Shown: piece by piece, positions 18,271-27,055 of the stretch
Position numbering within the stretch: position 1 is the first letter of the stretch
Layout of the letters: each line of letters starts with the position of its first letter
Origin: Phycisphaerae bacterium
Lineage (GTDB): Bacteria > Planctomycetota > Phycisphaerae > Sedimentisphaerales > Anaerobacaceae
Assembly (NCBI GenBank): GCA_012744475.1
Contig: JAAYBV010000100.1
Coordinates: 1 to 64,000, forward strand
Length of the DNA: 64,000 bases
Direction of reading: 5' to 3'
The notes under the pieces: model-generated
Databases searched by the model: none
What the model was told of the DNA's origin: nothing
What the model saw: only the letters and a program-made list of their open reading frames with translations
Position numbers and translations under genes: made by a program

Positions 18271-18840
18271 TCACTCGACGGCGATCTTGAGCACCGCCTT
18301 GTGGATCTGTCCGGCGCCTGCCAGAGGCGCATGGGCGTCACGCGGGAAGAAGATGGCGAATGAGCCGGCCCGAACCGGCGTCCAACGTTCGGGCGCGTCC
18401 TTGAAGAATTCGATGTCCTTCTCGGGGTCGTAGCTCACAGCGGAGATGGAGCATGTCCCGGTGGGCTTCCACCCCATTCCGTCCGTCCCGCTGATGACGT
18501 ATTGGATGTCGATGTACTTGCGGTGCGCTTCCAGCGGCGCCTCGGCACGCCGGCGAGCCGGGCTGTGGCTCATCAGACAGAACAGACGGTCTCCGTCGAT
18601 CTCGTGACGGCCGTCGGGCAGCTCCGCCAGATCGCCGCGACGCAGGAACGCGAAGGCCCTCTCGAACGCCGGGTGCATATCATAGTATTCCTCCGCGTTC
18701 GCCAGACGATCGACAATCATACGCTCCCGTTCCATAGACCGCGACACCTCCTTGTCTGTCGAACAGCCGATCAGGCTCCCGATGGCGACCCACACGACCA
18801 GCCCAATCCACACGATGCGAACCATCCAGTCCTTGCTCAT
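18271..18840 (-). CDS. YhcH/YjgK/YiaL-family protein with a lipoprotein signal
   Basis: The 189-residue protein starts at ATG 18840, with AAGGAG 7 bases upstream. Residues 1-25 form a hydrophobic signal ending in a lipobox (IGSLIGC). The rest matches the YhcH (DUF386) cupin-like family: RHEIDGDRLFCLMSHSPARRR, then the metal-site-like LEAHRKYIDIQYVISG and FFPRDAHAPL. Family members are usually cytoplasmic and linked to sialic-acid or sugar-acid metabolism, so an export signal is unusual. It converges with hpf (17 bases apart). Confidence 0.85.
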   Translation of the reverse strand: MSKDWMVRIVWIGLVVWVAIGSLIGCSTDKEVSRSMERERMIVDRLANAEEYYDMHPAFERAFAFLRRGDLAELPDGRHEIDGDRLFCLMSHSPARRRAEAPLEAHRKYIDIQYVISGTDGMGWKPTGTCSISAVSYDPEKDIEFFKDAPERWTPVRAGSFAIFFPRDAHAPLAGAGQIHKAVLKIAVE

Positions 18841-19150
18841 AGCCATTCTCCTTGGTGACTCCGAAAAACGCCATTATGGACCGGATCGCCCGAAAGGGCA
18901 AGGAAGATGCCCGACACGGGTGGCAGCCTCAAACGCCTTGGCGTTTGGGAATGGCTCGACACCTTGAGATTTCTCCTGCCATCTATGCCACAGAGAGGTC
19001 CGCCATCCCCAAGCTTCGCTTGAGGCTGCCACCCAGTTCCACACATTGGACGCGTGCTTGACGCCTCTCGAAGGCCCGATACAATGCGCCGATGTCGTGC
19101 GTTCGCGTTGAGCTGCCAATCGGCACGCAAACAATGAGGAGCGTCCTACC
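18841..19150. other. Gene-free interval carrying an inverted family B repeat pair
   Basis: No gene is supported. Most of the interval is occupied by the inverted repeat pair at 18918-19034. The remainder holds the leader of the secreted propeller-like protein gene at 19151. Confidence 0.6.
18918..19034. repeat. Family B inverted-repeat doublet (REP/MITE-like)
   Basis: The left unit, 18918-18954, starts GGGTGGCAGCCTCAA, contains the perfect hairpin AAACGCC-TT-GGCGTTT and ends GGGAATGG. The right unit, 19003-19034, is an inverted copy from CCATCCCC to GAGGCTGCCACCC. A 48-base spacer separates them. The same two-unit layout, in opposite orientation, occurs at 26913-27025. Confidence 0.75.
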
Positions 19151-20527
19151 ATGAGAACGTCTCTTATCGTCAGTCTGTGTCTGATTCTCGCAACCGTTGC
19201 GGCCACGGGCGCTGTTCGTCCGGTCATGGAGGTCGAAGAGGACGTCTATAGCTACAACTCGGCCGACAACGGCGCCGGACCTATGTGGTGCCACGGGTCG
19301 ACCTGCCTGGTGCGCATCGGCGAAGCGGTGTTCGCCGGCGGGTTGGAGACCATCGCGGACGCCAAGCCGCTGAACAACTGCCGCTGGATGCTGTTTGTTC
19401 GCGGGGACCGGGGCTGGGAGAAGACCTGCTTCGACGAATCCGGGCGGACGCGCGAGCCCTGCCCGCTGGTCGGCTTTCCCGACGGGCGGTTGTTCCTGTC
19501 GTCCAACCCGACGCTGGATGCCGAGGCTTATGCCGGTCCGGCTCGGCCCGAGGTGCTCCAGTTCGACGCGAGCAACCCGCGCGCGCCGGCGCGCACTCTA
19601 CTGCCGACCTGGTCGGGCCAACCGAGGTTCACCGAGCATTCCTATCGCAGCTTCGCCGCCGATGGACCGAACCACGAGCTGATCCTGTTGCAGAACGTCG
19701 GCTATACGCACGCCGAGTGGTCATTCCTCGACCGCGATGGACGATGGAGCGCGCAGGGGCGGCTTGCGTGGCCGTGGGGCACCGAATACAGCAAGCCGCA
19801 ACCGATCCGCGTGTGCTATCCCAACGTCGCGTTGAAGGACCGGGCGGTCCACTTCTGCGGAGTCAGCGACATTATTGAGCCGAACGAGACCTGGCGGGCG
19901 TTCAAGCAGGAGCTGACCGGCCGCGAGTGGGACTACGATTTCCGCCGGCTGTTCTACACGTGGACGCCCGATATCACGAGCGAGCCGTTCCGGCCGTGGG
20001 TCGAGATCGCCAGCCGCGAGAAGACCTGCGGCTGGGTCACGCCGGGCGACATGTGGATCGCCCCCAATGGCGATGTGCACCTGCTCTGGACCGAGCGGGC
20101 CCTCGACGAGCGGCTCCGCGAGAAGTTCTTTCCGAGCGTCCGGCAGAGCCACACACTGAACTATGCCGTCGTGCGCGATGGGCAGGTGCAGTCTCGTCGC
20201 ACCCTGCTGGCGGCCGAAGAGGGCCAATCCGACGAGCGGCCGGGCCGGGGCCGGTTCCACGTCACGCCGGACCATCGACTGTTCGTGTTCTTCTACGTCA
20301 GCGGGTCGGACGCGGGCGGCAAGAGCGTCTCGGAGAACCGCCTGCTGGAGATCGGACCCGACGCAGACGTCGGTCCGGCGGTCCGCGTGCCATTGCAGAA
20401 GCCGTTCACCGATTCCTTCACCGCGACCGTCCGCGCCGGGTCGCCTCCGTCCCGAACGCTGGAACTGCTTGGGATCAGACAGGGTTCCGGCAACACCATC
20501 AGCTACGCACGAATCCGAATCGACTGA
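19151..20527 (+). CDS. Secreted BNR/sialidase-like propeller protein, function unknown
   Basis: This 458-residue protein has an N-terminal signal peptide (LIVSLCLILATVAATGAVRP). The mature chain shows repeated short beta-strand blocks with turns such as DGRLFLSSNP, GDMWIAPNGDVHLLWTE and TPDHRLFVFFYVSG, typical of six-bladed propeller BNR-like proteins of planctomycetes. Canonical Asp-box (SxDxGxTW) motifs are not clear. No catalytic residues could be assigned. The MarC gene follows 27 bases downstream. Confidence 0.65.
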   Translation: MRTSLIVSLCLILATVAATGAVRPVMEVEEDVYSYNSADNGAGPMWCHGSTCLVRIGEAVFAGGLETIADAKPLNNCRWMLFVRGDRGWEKTCFDESGRTREPCPLVGFPDGRLFLSSNPTLDAEAYAGPARPEVLQFDASNPRAPARTLLPTWSGQPRFTEHSYRSFAADGPNHELILLQNVGYTHAEWSFLDRDGRWSAQGRLAWPWGTEYSKPQPIRVCYPNVALKDRAVHFCGVSDIIEPNETWRAFKQELTGREWDYDFRRLFYTWTPDITSEPFRPWVEIASREKTCGWVTPGDMWIAPNGDVHLLWTERALDERLREKFFPSVRQSHTLNYAVVRDGQVQSRRTLLAAEEGQSDERPGRGRFHVTPDHRLFVFFYVSGSDAGGKSVSENRLLEIGPDADVGPAVRVPLQKPFTDSFTATVRAGSPPSRTLELLGIRQGSGNTISYARIRID

Positions 20528-20554
20528 CGCGCGCCCCCGTTTGAAGGAATGCAC

Positions 20555-21157
20555 ATGGGCCTGTTTCTGGACATCTTCACGAAGGTGTTCTTTATCCTCT
20601 CGCCGTTCTTCTCGGTCTCGATGTTCCTGCTGCTGTCGGGCGACATGGACCGGCGCACCCGCAACTACTGCGCCCTTCGAACCAGCGTGGCGATCCTGGT
20701 CATCTGCTTCGTGGTCTACTTCTTCGGCAACCTGATCTTCAAGGTGCTGGGGATCACGGTGCCGGCCTTTCAGGTCGGCGCCGGCACGCTGCTGTTCCTG
20801 ACCGCGATCAGCATGGTCTCAGGCAAGCGGTCGGAGGTCGGGCCGGACCGGGAGAGCGATTTCGCGGTGGTCCCGCTGGCGATCCCGATGATCGTCGGGC
20901 CCGGCACGATCGGCACGGTCCTCGTGCTCGGCATGGAGATCGGCGATGCACGCGAGAAGGTCGTCGCCGCCGCCGCGATCCTGCTGGCGGTGCTGATGAT
21001 CTCGCTGTTCCTGTTCCTGGCGGTGCCCATCGGCCGGCTGCTGGGCCAGAAGGGCCTGCAGATGATGATGAAGCTCACCGGCCTGATCCTGACCGCCATC
21101 GCCGCCCAGATCATCTTCACCGGCGTCCGCACCTTCCTGAACATCCCCACCCCCTGA
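20555..21157 (+). CDS. MarC-family integral membrane protein
   Basis: The 200-residue protein has six predicted helices. The start at ATG 20555 is chosen because GAAGGA lies 6 bases upstream; the ATG at 20549 touches that site. Family motifs include FILSPFFSVSMFLLL near the N terminus, RTSVAILVICFVVYFFGNLIFKVLGI, and VPLAIPMIVGPGTIGTVLVLG in the middle, characteristic of MarC/UPF0056. The transport substrate of the family is not established. Confidence 0.9.
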   Translation: MGLFLDIFTKVFFILSPFFSVSMFLLLSGDMDRRTRNYCALRTSVAILVICFVVYFFGNLIFKVLGITVPAFQVGAGTLLFLTAISMVSGKRSEVGPDRESDFAVVPLAIPMIVGPGTIGTVLVLGMEIGDAREKVVAAAAILLAVLMISLFLFLAVPIGRLLGQKGLQMMMKLTGLILTAIAAQIIFTGVRTFLNIPTP

Positions 21158-21263
21158 GACCTGCCGCCGTTTGTTGTGACACCGTCAGGCGTCAAACACG
21201 CCCGTTTGTGGCGATCCGCATGCACGGCATTCAGAATGGCCTTATGGACTCGCTGCGGGCGGT

Positions 21264-21737
21264 TCACTCGCGAGGGATTTCGTAGGGGTGGCAGCGGATG
21301 TCGGCATAGGCGAAGCCGGTGCCGGCACGTTCGCGCTGTTCCGCCAGCCAGGCGTCCAGGCCGATTTGTTTCATCCGCTTGCCGTCGGCGATCAGCGTCG
21401 GGTAACCCTTGGCGATCGCCTCGATCCGATGGCACGGATAGTCCTGGCAGTCAACGCACACATCGACGCCTCGCTCACGGGCGCACTTGCGGATGCCGCA
21501 GAACGGCGGGCCGCCCCCCTGCCGGCAACCAGGACAGGCCTTGCTCAGGTCGCTCAGTCGCGTCAGGAACGCCCAGAACTCCTGGAACCCAGGCATGTCC
21601 TTGGCCCAGAATTCGTAGCCGTCTCTGGCCATCGTGCGTCGAAGCGCCTCGGCCTGACGAGGCGTTCGCGCGCGGGCCGTACACAGTCCGCAATACAGGC
21701 CGCAATACGTCACCAACTCGTGTCCATTTTCGCTCAT
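21264..21737 (-). CDS. DUF3795-type cysteine-rich protein
   Basis: The 157-residue cytoplasmic protein starts at ATG 21737 with AAGAAGAG upstream. An N-terminal YCGLYCGLC motif and a second cluster (ACPGCRQGGGPPFCGIRKCARERGVDVCVDCQDYPC) are the pattern of the DUF3795 family, with cysteines probably binding zinc or an Fe-S cluster. Function unknown. It is single, between MarC (convergent) and the CinA-like gene. Confidence 0.78.
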   Translation of the reverse strand: MSENGHELVTYCGLYCGLCTARARTPRQAEALRRTMARDGYEFWAKDMPGFQEFWAFLTRLSDLSKACPGCRQGGGPPFCGIRKCARERGVDVCVDCQDYPCHRIEAIAKGYPTLIADGKRMKQIGLDAWLAEQRERAGTGFAYADIRCHPYEIPRE

Positions 21738-21767
21738 GGTGTTCACTCTTCTTTCTCCGCACAGGTT

Positions 21768-23090
21768 CTATTTTGATTCGACCGACTGCTGCATCTTGCG
21801 GCGGAGGCGGTCCAACAGGTGCGTGACGAATCGCGAACGGGCCAGCTCACCGACGCCGCGAAGCGCGACGCGCTCGCTTTCGATCGCTCCGGCCGGCCGT
21901 CGGAAGGCCACCTCCACAAAGCCATCCTCCTGCAATGGCCCGACGGCGACCGCCCACTGGCTGGTGGCTGCACGAGCGGCCGCAGCAGCCAACCGCTCCA
22001 CCGCATCCCGGCCGGATGCACGCTGGGCCCAGTTCGCATCGTGAACGTCGAGCAGATGGTGCAGTCGCTCCATGGTCGGCGCGACGTAAGCGCCGAGCAC
22101 GGCGTCGCCCGCGCCCTCGGCGCCGTTCAGTGCGGCCGCCACGGTCCCGCCGCTGCCCACTTCCGCCAGCGCCAGCGTGGCGCCTCGCGCCCGCAGCAGG
22201 CCGATCACGACCTGCTCCAGCGACGTCTCGTCGGCGGCGTAGATGTATTCGCCCAGGTGCGCAACGATCTTCTGTCTGAGCGCATCGAGTCGTTCCTTCT
22301 CTCGCGGCGTGTCGTCGGGCAGCGTGAACATGAAATCGACGCGGCCGCCCTGGAACTGCGACCCGGTCACAATGTCCGGGTCCAGTGTCACGTGCTCCTT
22401 GATTCGCTGATCGATTTCCGATTGGCCGAGTCCGACGAAACGCAGCGTCAGCGAGCGTCCGGGAAGCCGCGTGCCGAATCGCCGGCTCAGATAAGGGATC
22501 AGCTCATCGCGGACCATCGGCTGCAATTCGCCCGGCGGTCCCGGTAGCGCTACGATCGCGCCCCTGGTCAGTTCAAAGACCAGGCCGACCGCCGTGCCGC
22601 CAGCGTTGTCGAGGTACGATCCGCCTGCGGGCGTCCGGACCTGGCGGCGCAGGTTCGCACGAAGCTGCTCGGGCGCGACACCGAAACGCCTCGCCATCCT
22701 TTGAACCAAGTCCGGATGCTCGGCCAGCGAAATTCCCGTGAATTCGGAGATCGCCTCGCGCGTCACGTCATTGTCCGTGGGACCGAGCCCTCCCGTGACG
22801 ATCACCAGCGGCGCCTTGCCCATGGCGAAACGCAGAGCCTCCTTCAGATCGTCCCGCTTGTCGTCGACACACATCGACCCGACGCAGTGCAGGCCCAGCG
22901 GATACAGCGTTCGCGTGAGAAAATGCGTATGCCCATCGGCGTAGCCGCCGGAAAGCAACTCGCCCCCGGTGACAACAATCATGTAGCGGACCGCTTCGGC
23001 CGTCCCGGTTGCCGCCGCCCCGGCCCCAGGCAGCACAGCCAACGCCAACAGAAACCACAGCAATCTCCGTCGGACCATTCGCTCTCGCAT
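21768..23090 (-). CDS. CinA-like protein with an export signal
   Basis: The 440-residue protein starts at ATG 23090, with AGGAGG about 8 bases upstream. The first 28 residues (RRRLLWFLLALAVLPGAGAAA) form a clear signal peptide. The MoCF/COG1058 nucleotide-pyrophosphatase-type domain follows: TGGELLSGGYADGHTHFL, VTGGLGPTDNDVTREAIS, and ALPGPPGELQPM. The C-terminal PncC/CinA-C-like domain carries LALAEVGSGGTVAAAL where active NMN deamidases have AESxTGG, so the nucleophile position is altered. The family is normally cytoplasmic. The gene follows the DUF4056 gene by 43 bases and may be cotranscribed. Confidence 0.85.
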   Translation of the reverse strand: MRERMVRRRLLWFLLALAVLPGAGAAATGTAEAVRYMIVVTGGELLSGGYADGHTHFLTRTLYPLGLHCVGSMCVDDKRDDLKEALRFAMGKAPLVIVTGGLGPTDNDVTREAISEFTGISLAEHPDLVQRMARRFGVAPEQLRANLRRQVRTPAGGSYLDNAGGTAVGLVFELTRGAIVALPGPPGELQPMVRDELIPYLSRRFGTRLPGRSLTLRFVGLGQSEIDQRIKEHVTLDPDIVTGSQFQGGRVDFMFTLPDDTPREKERLDALRQKIVAHLGEYIYAADETSLEQVVIGLLRARGATLALAEVGSGGTVAAALNGAEGAGDAVLGAYVAPTMERLHHLLDVHDANWAQRASGRDAVERLAAAAARAATSQWAVAVGPLQEDGFVEVAFRRPAGAIESERVALRGVGELARSRFVTHLLDRLRRKMQQSVESK

Positions 23091-23133
23091 CCTTCGACCT
23101 CCTACGATCATGCATGCGCCATTGGATCGGCCG

Positions 23134-24294
23134 TCATCCCCCGAGGGCATCGCCTCCCGCAGAGGAGAACCCCCGAGCCACGGCATCCCGCTCGATGTAA
23201 CCGATCAGCAGCGGGAAGTGGATCGCCGGATCGAGCCTTCTCGGTCTCCCATCGTACTGCGGGAACACGAGTGTCATGATGCGGCGTTCCTCCCACACCC
23301 TCGGTTCGATCTCCAGTTGCATCGCGAACCCATGCCGCGCGAGGCTGTCGAGAGCAGGAACCGGTAAAGGCCGGGGCTCCGGCTCTTCGCAGGCGGCCAA
23401 GGACGGGACCAGACGCGGCGTCACATAGCCGTCGTCGATCCCCACGTCGAAGTTCCTCTCGTAAATCCACGTGTAATGCCACTGGTGTGAGAACCACCGG
23501 CCCCTCAGCGCCTCGGTGGTTTCGACGGCCATCTGTGCCGGCTGGACTCCGAGTTCCGCCAGCCGGACCCCAAGCAAGTGTGTCACCGTTTCGCTGAACG
23601 GACGGGTCTCGTCTTGGAGAGCGGCCACCGCGATGTGGGTCCCGAGCAGATTGGAATAGTTGTCTTCCCAGGAGAATGCCGACGGGAACTCGGACTGCCA
23701 GACCTTGAACCGGTAGCCGAACCACGTGAGAATCTCGTGCCAAGTCAGTCCTGTCCAGGCAAGATACTGACCGAGATCACACGAGACCTCCCTTGCGATC
23801 CGCTCGCGTTCGGCGCTGTCGAGGTCGTTCCAGTTCTCCGGGTACGTCAGCTCAACATAGTACAGCGACGGCTCGACCTGCTTGACCTGAAACGAAGTCC
23901 TACCTTTCTCCAGATTTTCGAGCGCGACCGCCGCAAGGTACCCCGTCCAGTCGGCGGCCTTGCGAACGTGGGAGACATCGACGTGTCCGGCCCGGCAGGT
24001 GTACACGATGCCGCTCTGCTCGGACGCGCTGAACCGGTAACCGTGGGGTCCGAGGTCGGCGGCGCCGAGGAACCGCACGCCGCGTGTGGCGGTGGCATAC
24101 GAGCCGGGCCGAAGTCGCGGCAACACTCGCGCATCCAGTCCGTTGTAGGTCCAGTCGGCGGACGGCCCCATGCTGCGCAGCGGATTCTGACGCACCGCCG
24201 CTCCGGCAAACCGGACGGTCTGCCGGCACCCGACCGCGCCGAACAGGAACACCGACAACGTGCAGATCAGAAGGACACGCAGACCGCCAGACAT
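23134..24294 (-). CDS. DUF4056-family lipoprotein
   Basis: The 386-residue protein starts at ATG 24294; an upstream GTG at 24300 is also possible. The signal ends in a lipobox (LFGAVGC). Segments such as CDLGQYLAWTGLTWHEILTWFGY, FSWEDNYSNLLGTHIAVAAL and NFDVGIDDGYVTPRLVP match the DUF4056 family, whose function is unknown. It is probably cotranscribed with the CinA-like gene downstream. Confidence 0.75.
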   Translation of the reverse strand: MSGGLRVLLICTLSVFLFGAVGCRQTVRFAGAAVRQNPLRSMGPSADWTYNGLDARVLPRLRPGSYATATRGVRFLGAADLGPHGYRFSASEQSGIVYTCRAGHVDVSHVRKAADWTGYLAAVALENLEKGRTSFQVKQVEPSLYYVELTYPENWNDLDSAERERIAREVSCDLGQYLAWTGLTWHEILTWFGYRFKVWQSEFPSAFSWEDNYSNLLGTHIAVAALQDETRPFSETVTHLLGVRLAELGVQPAQMAVETTEALRGRWFSHQWHYTWIYERNFDVGIDDGYVTPRLVPSLAACEEPEPRPLPVPALDSLARHGFAMQLEIEPRVWEERRIMTLVFPQYDGRPRRLDPAIHFPLLIGYIERDAVARGFSSAGGDALGG

Positions 24295-24404
24295 CGACAC
24301 CCCAAACCAATACCATCAAGACGGTTGTTTCATGATCGAAGCGCGTATCGTAACCCGGCGCGCTGCCGATGGCAATAGACTCACGGAGTGTACCGTCAGC
24401 CGCT

Positions 24405-25148
24405 TCACGACGAATGGCGCGCTTCAGGACGCCGGTTGTCCCACATCTGATTGACGCGCTGGATGTACTGCGCGGCGTCGGCCTGGATGGGAGCCAGAGG
24501 TTCTTCGAGCCGGGCGACCGTTTGTTCGGAGAGCCGGCCGGCGGTAACCACCTGGCGTCCGGCGTCTCGCAGCAGCCGCCCGTAGGCCTCGACGGCCGGA
24601 CGGAGCTCACGGATTGGCAACGTCAGAAGCGCCCCGCCACCCCGGTAGATCTCGCCGATCAGCTCGCAGTGGAGGTTCCGCGCCATCCGCCGATACAGCA
24701 GACGCAGGACCTGGAAGTGGCTCTGCTCGGGATATCCACAATTGGAAATCGCGACGATGCGTGTCGGCCTGTCGTGGTTGCGCCGGTGTCGCGTCTCCCC
24801 GGCCGGATCCGCTTCCATGTGCGGGTCGGCAACCGGGATCAGCCGGTCCATGAACATCTTCATCGGCCCGGTGACATTGTCCACGTACACCGGACTGGCG
24901 AACACGACGGTATCCGAAGCCAGAAACTTCGCCAGCAGACCGGCCATGTCGTCGGTCAGACGGCAACGGCCCGGCGTAGCCGTCCAGCAGCTATAGCAGC
25001 CGGTGCAGGGCTTGATCTCATGGTCGCAGAGAAACACGTTCTCCACCTCCGCGCCTGCCTCCCGCGCCCCGGCAAGAAACTCTCTCACCATGACGTGCGT
25101 ATTGCCCCGGTCCTTCCTCGGACTGCTGTTGAATGCCGTGATTCGCAT
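24405..25148 (-). CDS. NADPH-dependent FMN reductase / flavodoxin-family protein
   Basis: The 247-residue protein starts at ATG 25148. The FMN phosphate loop is NSSPRKDRGNTHVMVREFL. Then come CDHEIKPCTGCYSCW, a CxxCxxC-like segment common in iron-sulfur flavoprotein-related reductases, and VVFASPVYVDNVTGPMKMFMDRLIP, the flavin-facing loop. The cysteines may bind a cluster or be redox active. Cytoplasmic; electron donor and substrate unknown. The gene is divergent from the Gfo/Idh/MocA gene at 25410. Confidence 0.87.
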   Translation of the reverse strand: MRITAFNSSPRKDRGNTHVMVREFLAGAREAGAEVENVFLCDHEIKPCTGCYSCWTATPGRCRLTDDMAGLLAKFLASDTVVFASPVYVDNVTGPMKMFMDRLIPVADPHMEADPAGETRHRRNHDRPTRIVAISNCGYPEQSHFQVLRLLYRRMARNLHCELIGEIYRGGGALLTLPIRELRPAVEAYGRLLRDAGRQVVTAGRLSEQTVARLEEPLAPIQADAAQYIQRVNQMWDNRRPEARHSS

Positions 25149-25332
25149 ATTCTTACGTTCTCCCAAGTCGCGCCCCGAAATGCGATCTCTCTGCTATGTC
25201 GTTCAAGGTCTTCATGTCCGCTTCAAGTTAGTGCAGTGTGCCAACATCGCCCGCCCAAAGCAAGGGAAAACCTTGTCTCACCGCCATTACCCGAGCACGA
25301 CGATGAGAACGCCCTGGCGGAATTGGGAGGGC

Positions 25333-25361
25333 TTGTTCGGCAGAGGTGGCAGGGGTATGAT
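25333..25361 (+). promoter_or_regulatory. Predicted sigma70-type promoter of the Gfo/Idh/MocA gene
   Basis: TTGTTC at 25333-25338 and TATGAT at 25356-25361 are separated by 17 bases. The start codon lies about 48 bases downstream. Read by eye only. Confidence 0.4.
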
Positions 25362-25409
25362 GTTCCGAGGTCCATGGAACCAGTCCATTGTTCAGCATGA
25401 GAGGGTATC

Positions 25410-26828
25410 ATGAGTGGCAAGCGATCGAGATTGACACGGCGGCAGTTCCTCGGTTCGGCAGCAGGCGTAGCGGCGGGATTCACGGTCGTGCCGCGATTCG
25501 TCTTGGGAGGTCCGAAATTCGTTGCGCCCAGCGAGAAGGTGTACATCGCGGTCATCGGCTGCGGCGGACAGGGACGCAGCAACGCCCGAGGGCTGTTCGC
25601 CCACGACGATGCGCAGATCGTCGCGGTGGCCGATCCGATGGACCGGGCGGACTATAGCCAGTGGTACTATCAAGGCGTCGCCGGGCGTCTGCCGGTCAAG
25701 GCGGAGGTCGAGAAGCACTACCGCCAGGGCAATCCCGCCTTCCGGTGCAACGACTATCTCGATTTCCGGGAATTGTTGGACAAGGAGAAGAACGTCGACG
25801 CCGTGCTGTGCGCGACGCCGGACCACGTTCACGCCTATGTGACGGTCTCGGCGCTGCATCGCGGCAAGCACGTCTATTGCGAGAAGCCCCTGACGCTCAA
25901 TATCTACGAGGCCCGCACCGTTGCCAGGGCGGCCGCCGAGGCGGGCGTGGCCACGCAGATGGGCAACCAGGGCCGCAGCGACGACGGCAACCGTCTGACC
26001 TGCGAGATGGTTTGGGACGGCGCGATCGGCAAGGTCCGCGAGGTTCACGCCTGGAGCAATACCGGCGGCTGGTCGAGCGGTCGCGGACGCCCGACGGGTC
26101 GGCCCCCGGTGCCGGCTGGATTCGACTGGAGACTCTGGCTCGGACCCAAGCCGGACCGCCCCTACCATCCCGCTTACGCCCCGTACAACTGGCGCGGCTG
26201 GTGGGCGTTCGGCACCGGCGCCGTCGGCGACATGTCGGTCCACAACCTCGATCCGGCGTTCGCCGCCCTGAAGCTGGGCCATCCGATCAGCGTCGAAGCC
26301 CTCCAGACCGACTTCGTCGACACCGAGGTCATCGGCGGCAACAACCACGTCGTCTGGCAGTTCGACGCCGAAGGCGATCGCGGCCCGGTGACAGTCCACT
26401 GGTACGATGGGGACCTGACGCCGCCACGCCCGAAGGAGTTGGAGGAAGGCCGGCGGCTGGGCGAAGACAGCAACGGCATCCTGCTCATCGGCGACAAGGG
26501 CACGATCATGGGCGGCGGCTGGAGTCACTCGCCCCGCATCATCCCCGAATCGAAGATGCGCGCCTACGGCCGCCCTCCGCAGGTGCTGCCGCGAAGCAAG
26601 GGCCACCATCGCGACTGGCTCGATGCCTGCAAAGGCGGGCCGAAGGCGTGCAGCGATTTCAGCTACGCCGCCCGCCTGACCGAATTCGTCCTGTTGGGCA
26701 ACGTCGCCGTGCGCGCGGGCCGCAAGATTCTCTGGGACGGTCCCAACATGAAAGTCACCAACGCGCCCGAGGCACAGGCGTTCGTCGAAGCCCAGTACCG
26801 CGACGGTTTCGACCTGACGAGGGTCTGA
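25410..26828 (+). CDS. Tat-exported Gfo/Idh/MocA-family oxidoreductase
   Basis: The 472-residue protein starts at ATG 25410 with GAGAGGG upstream. Residues 1-33 carry a twin-arginine signal (RLTRRQFLGSAAGVAAG). The Rossmann domain begins VYIAVIGCGGQGRSNARG. The family lysine motif is in KHVYCEKPLTLNI, followed by GVATQMGNQGRS and the C-terminal alpha/beta domain with GDKGTIMGGG. Planctomycetes carry many such exported paralogs, probably NAD(P)-dependent sugar or inositol oxidoreductases or glycosidases; the substrate is not readable here. Confidence 0.92.
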   Translation: MSGKRSRLTRRQFLGSAAGVAAGFTVVPRFVLGGPKFVAPSEKVYIAVIGCGGQGRSNARGLFAHDDAQIVAVADPMDRADYSQWYYQGVAGRLPVKAEVEKHYRQGNPAFRCNDYLDFRELLDKEKNVDAVLCATPDHVHAYVTVSALHRGKHVYCEKPLTLNIYEARTVARAAAEAGVATQMGNQGRSDDGNRLTCEMVWDGAIGKVREVHAWSNTGGWSSGRGRPTGRPPVPAGFDWRLWLGPKPDRPYHPAYAPYNWRGWWAFGTGAVGDMSVHNLDPAFAALKLGHPISVEALQTDFVDTEVIGGNNHVVWQFDAEGDRGPVTVHWYDGDLTPPRPKELEEGRRLGEDSNGILLIGDKGTIMGGGWSHSPRIIPESKMRAYGRPPQVLPRSKGHHRDWLDACKGGPKACSDFSYAARLTEFVLLGNVAVRAGRKILWDGPNMKVTNAPEAQAFVEAQYRDGFDLTRV

Positions 26829-26912
26829 TCTGCAACAGCGATCTCGACCGCGGGGGCGGTGATGCGAGCGCAAGACCACCTGCATCGCGGCCTCTGCTCG
26901 CGTCACTGGAAT

Positions 26913-27025
26913 GGGTGGCAGCCTCAAGCGAAGCTTGGGGATGGCGGGTTTGTCTTGGGCGTGGATAGCGAGGAGTTCCTCTGTCTTCAAACCATCCCCA
27001 AGTCCTGCGGACTTGAGGCTACCAC
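26913..27025. repeat. Family B inverted-repeat doublet, second copy
   Basis: Unit 26913-26944 (GGGTGGCAGCCTCAA to GGGGATGG) and unit 26992-27025 (CCATCCCC to GAGGCTACCA) are inverted around a 47-base spacer. The second unit has an inner AAGTCC-TGC-GGACTT hairpin. Compared with 18918-19034 the whole element is in the opposite orientation. It sits between convergent genes. Confidence 0.75.
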
Positions 27026-27055
27026 GCAAGACCCTCCGCCGTGTCGAACCACACC

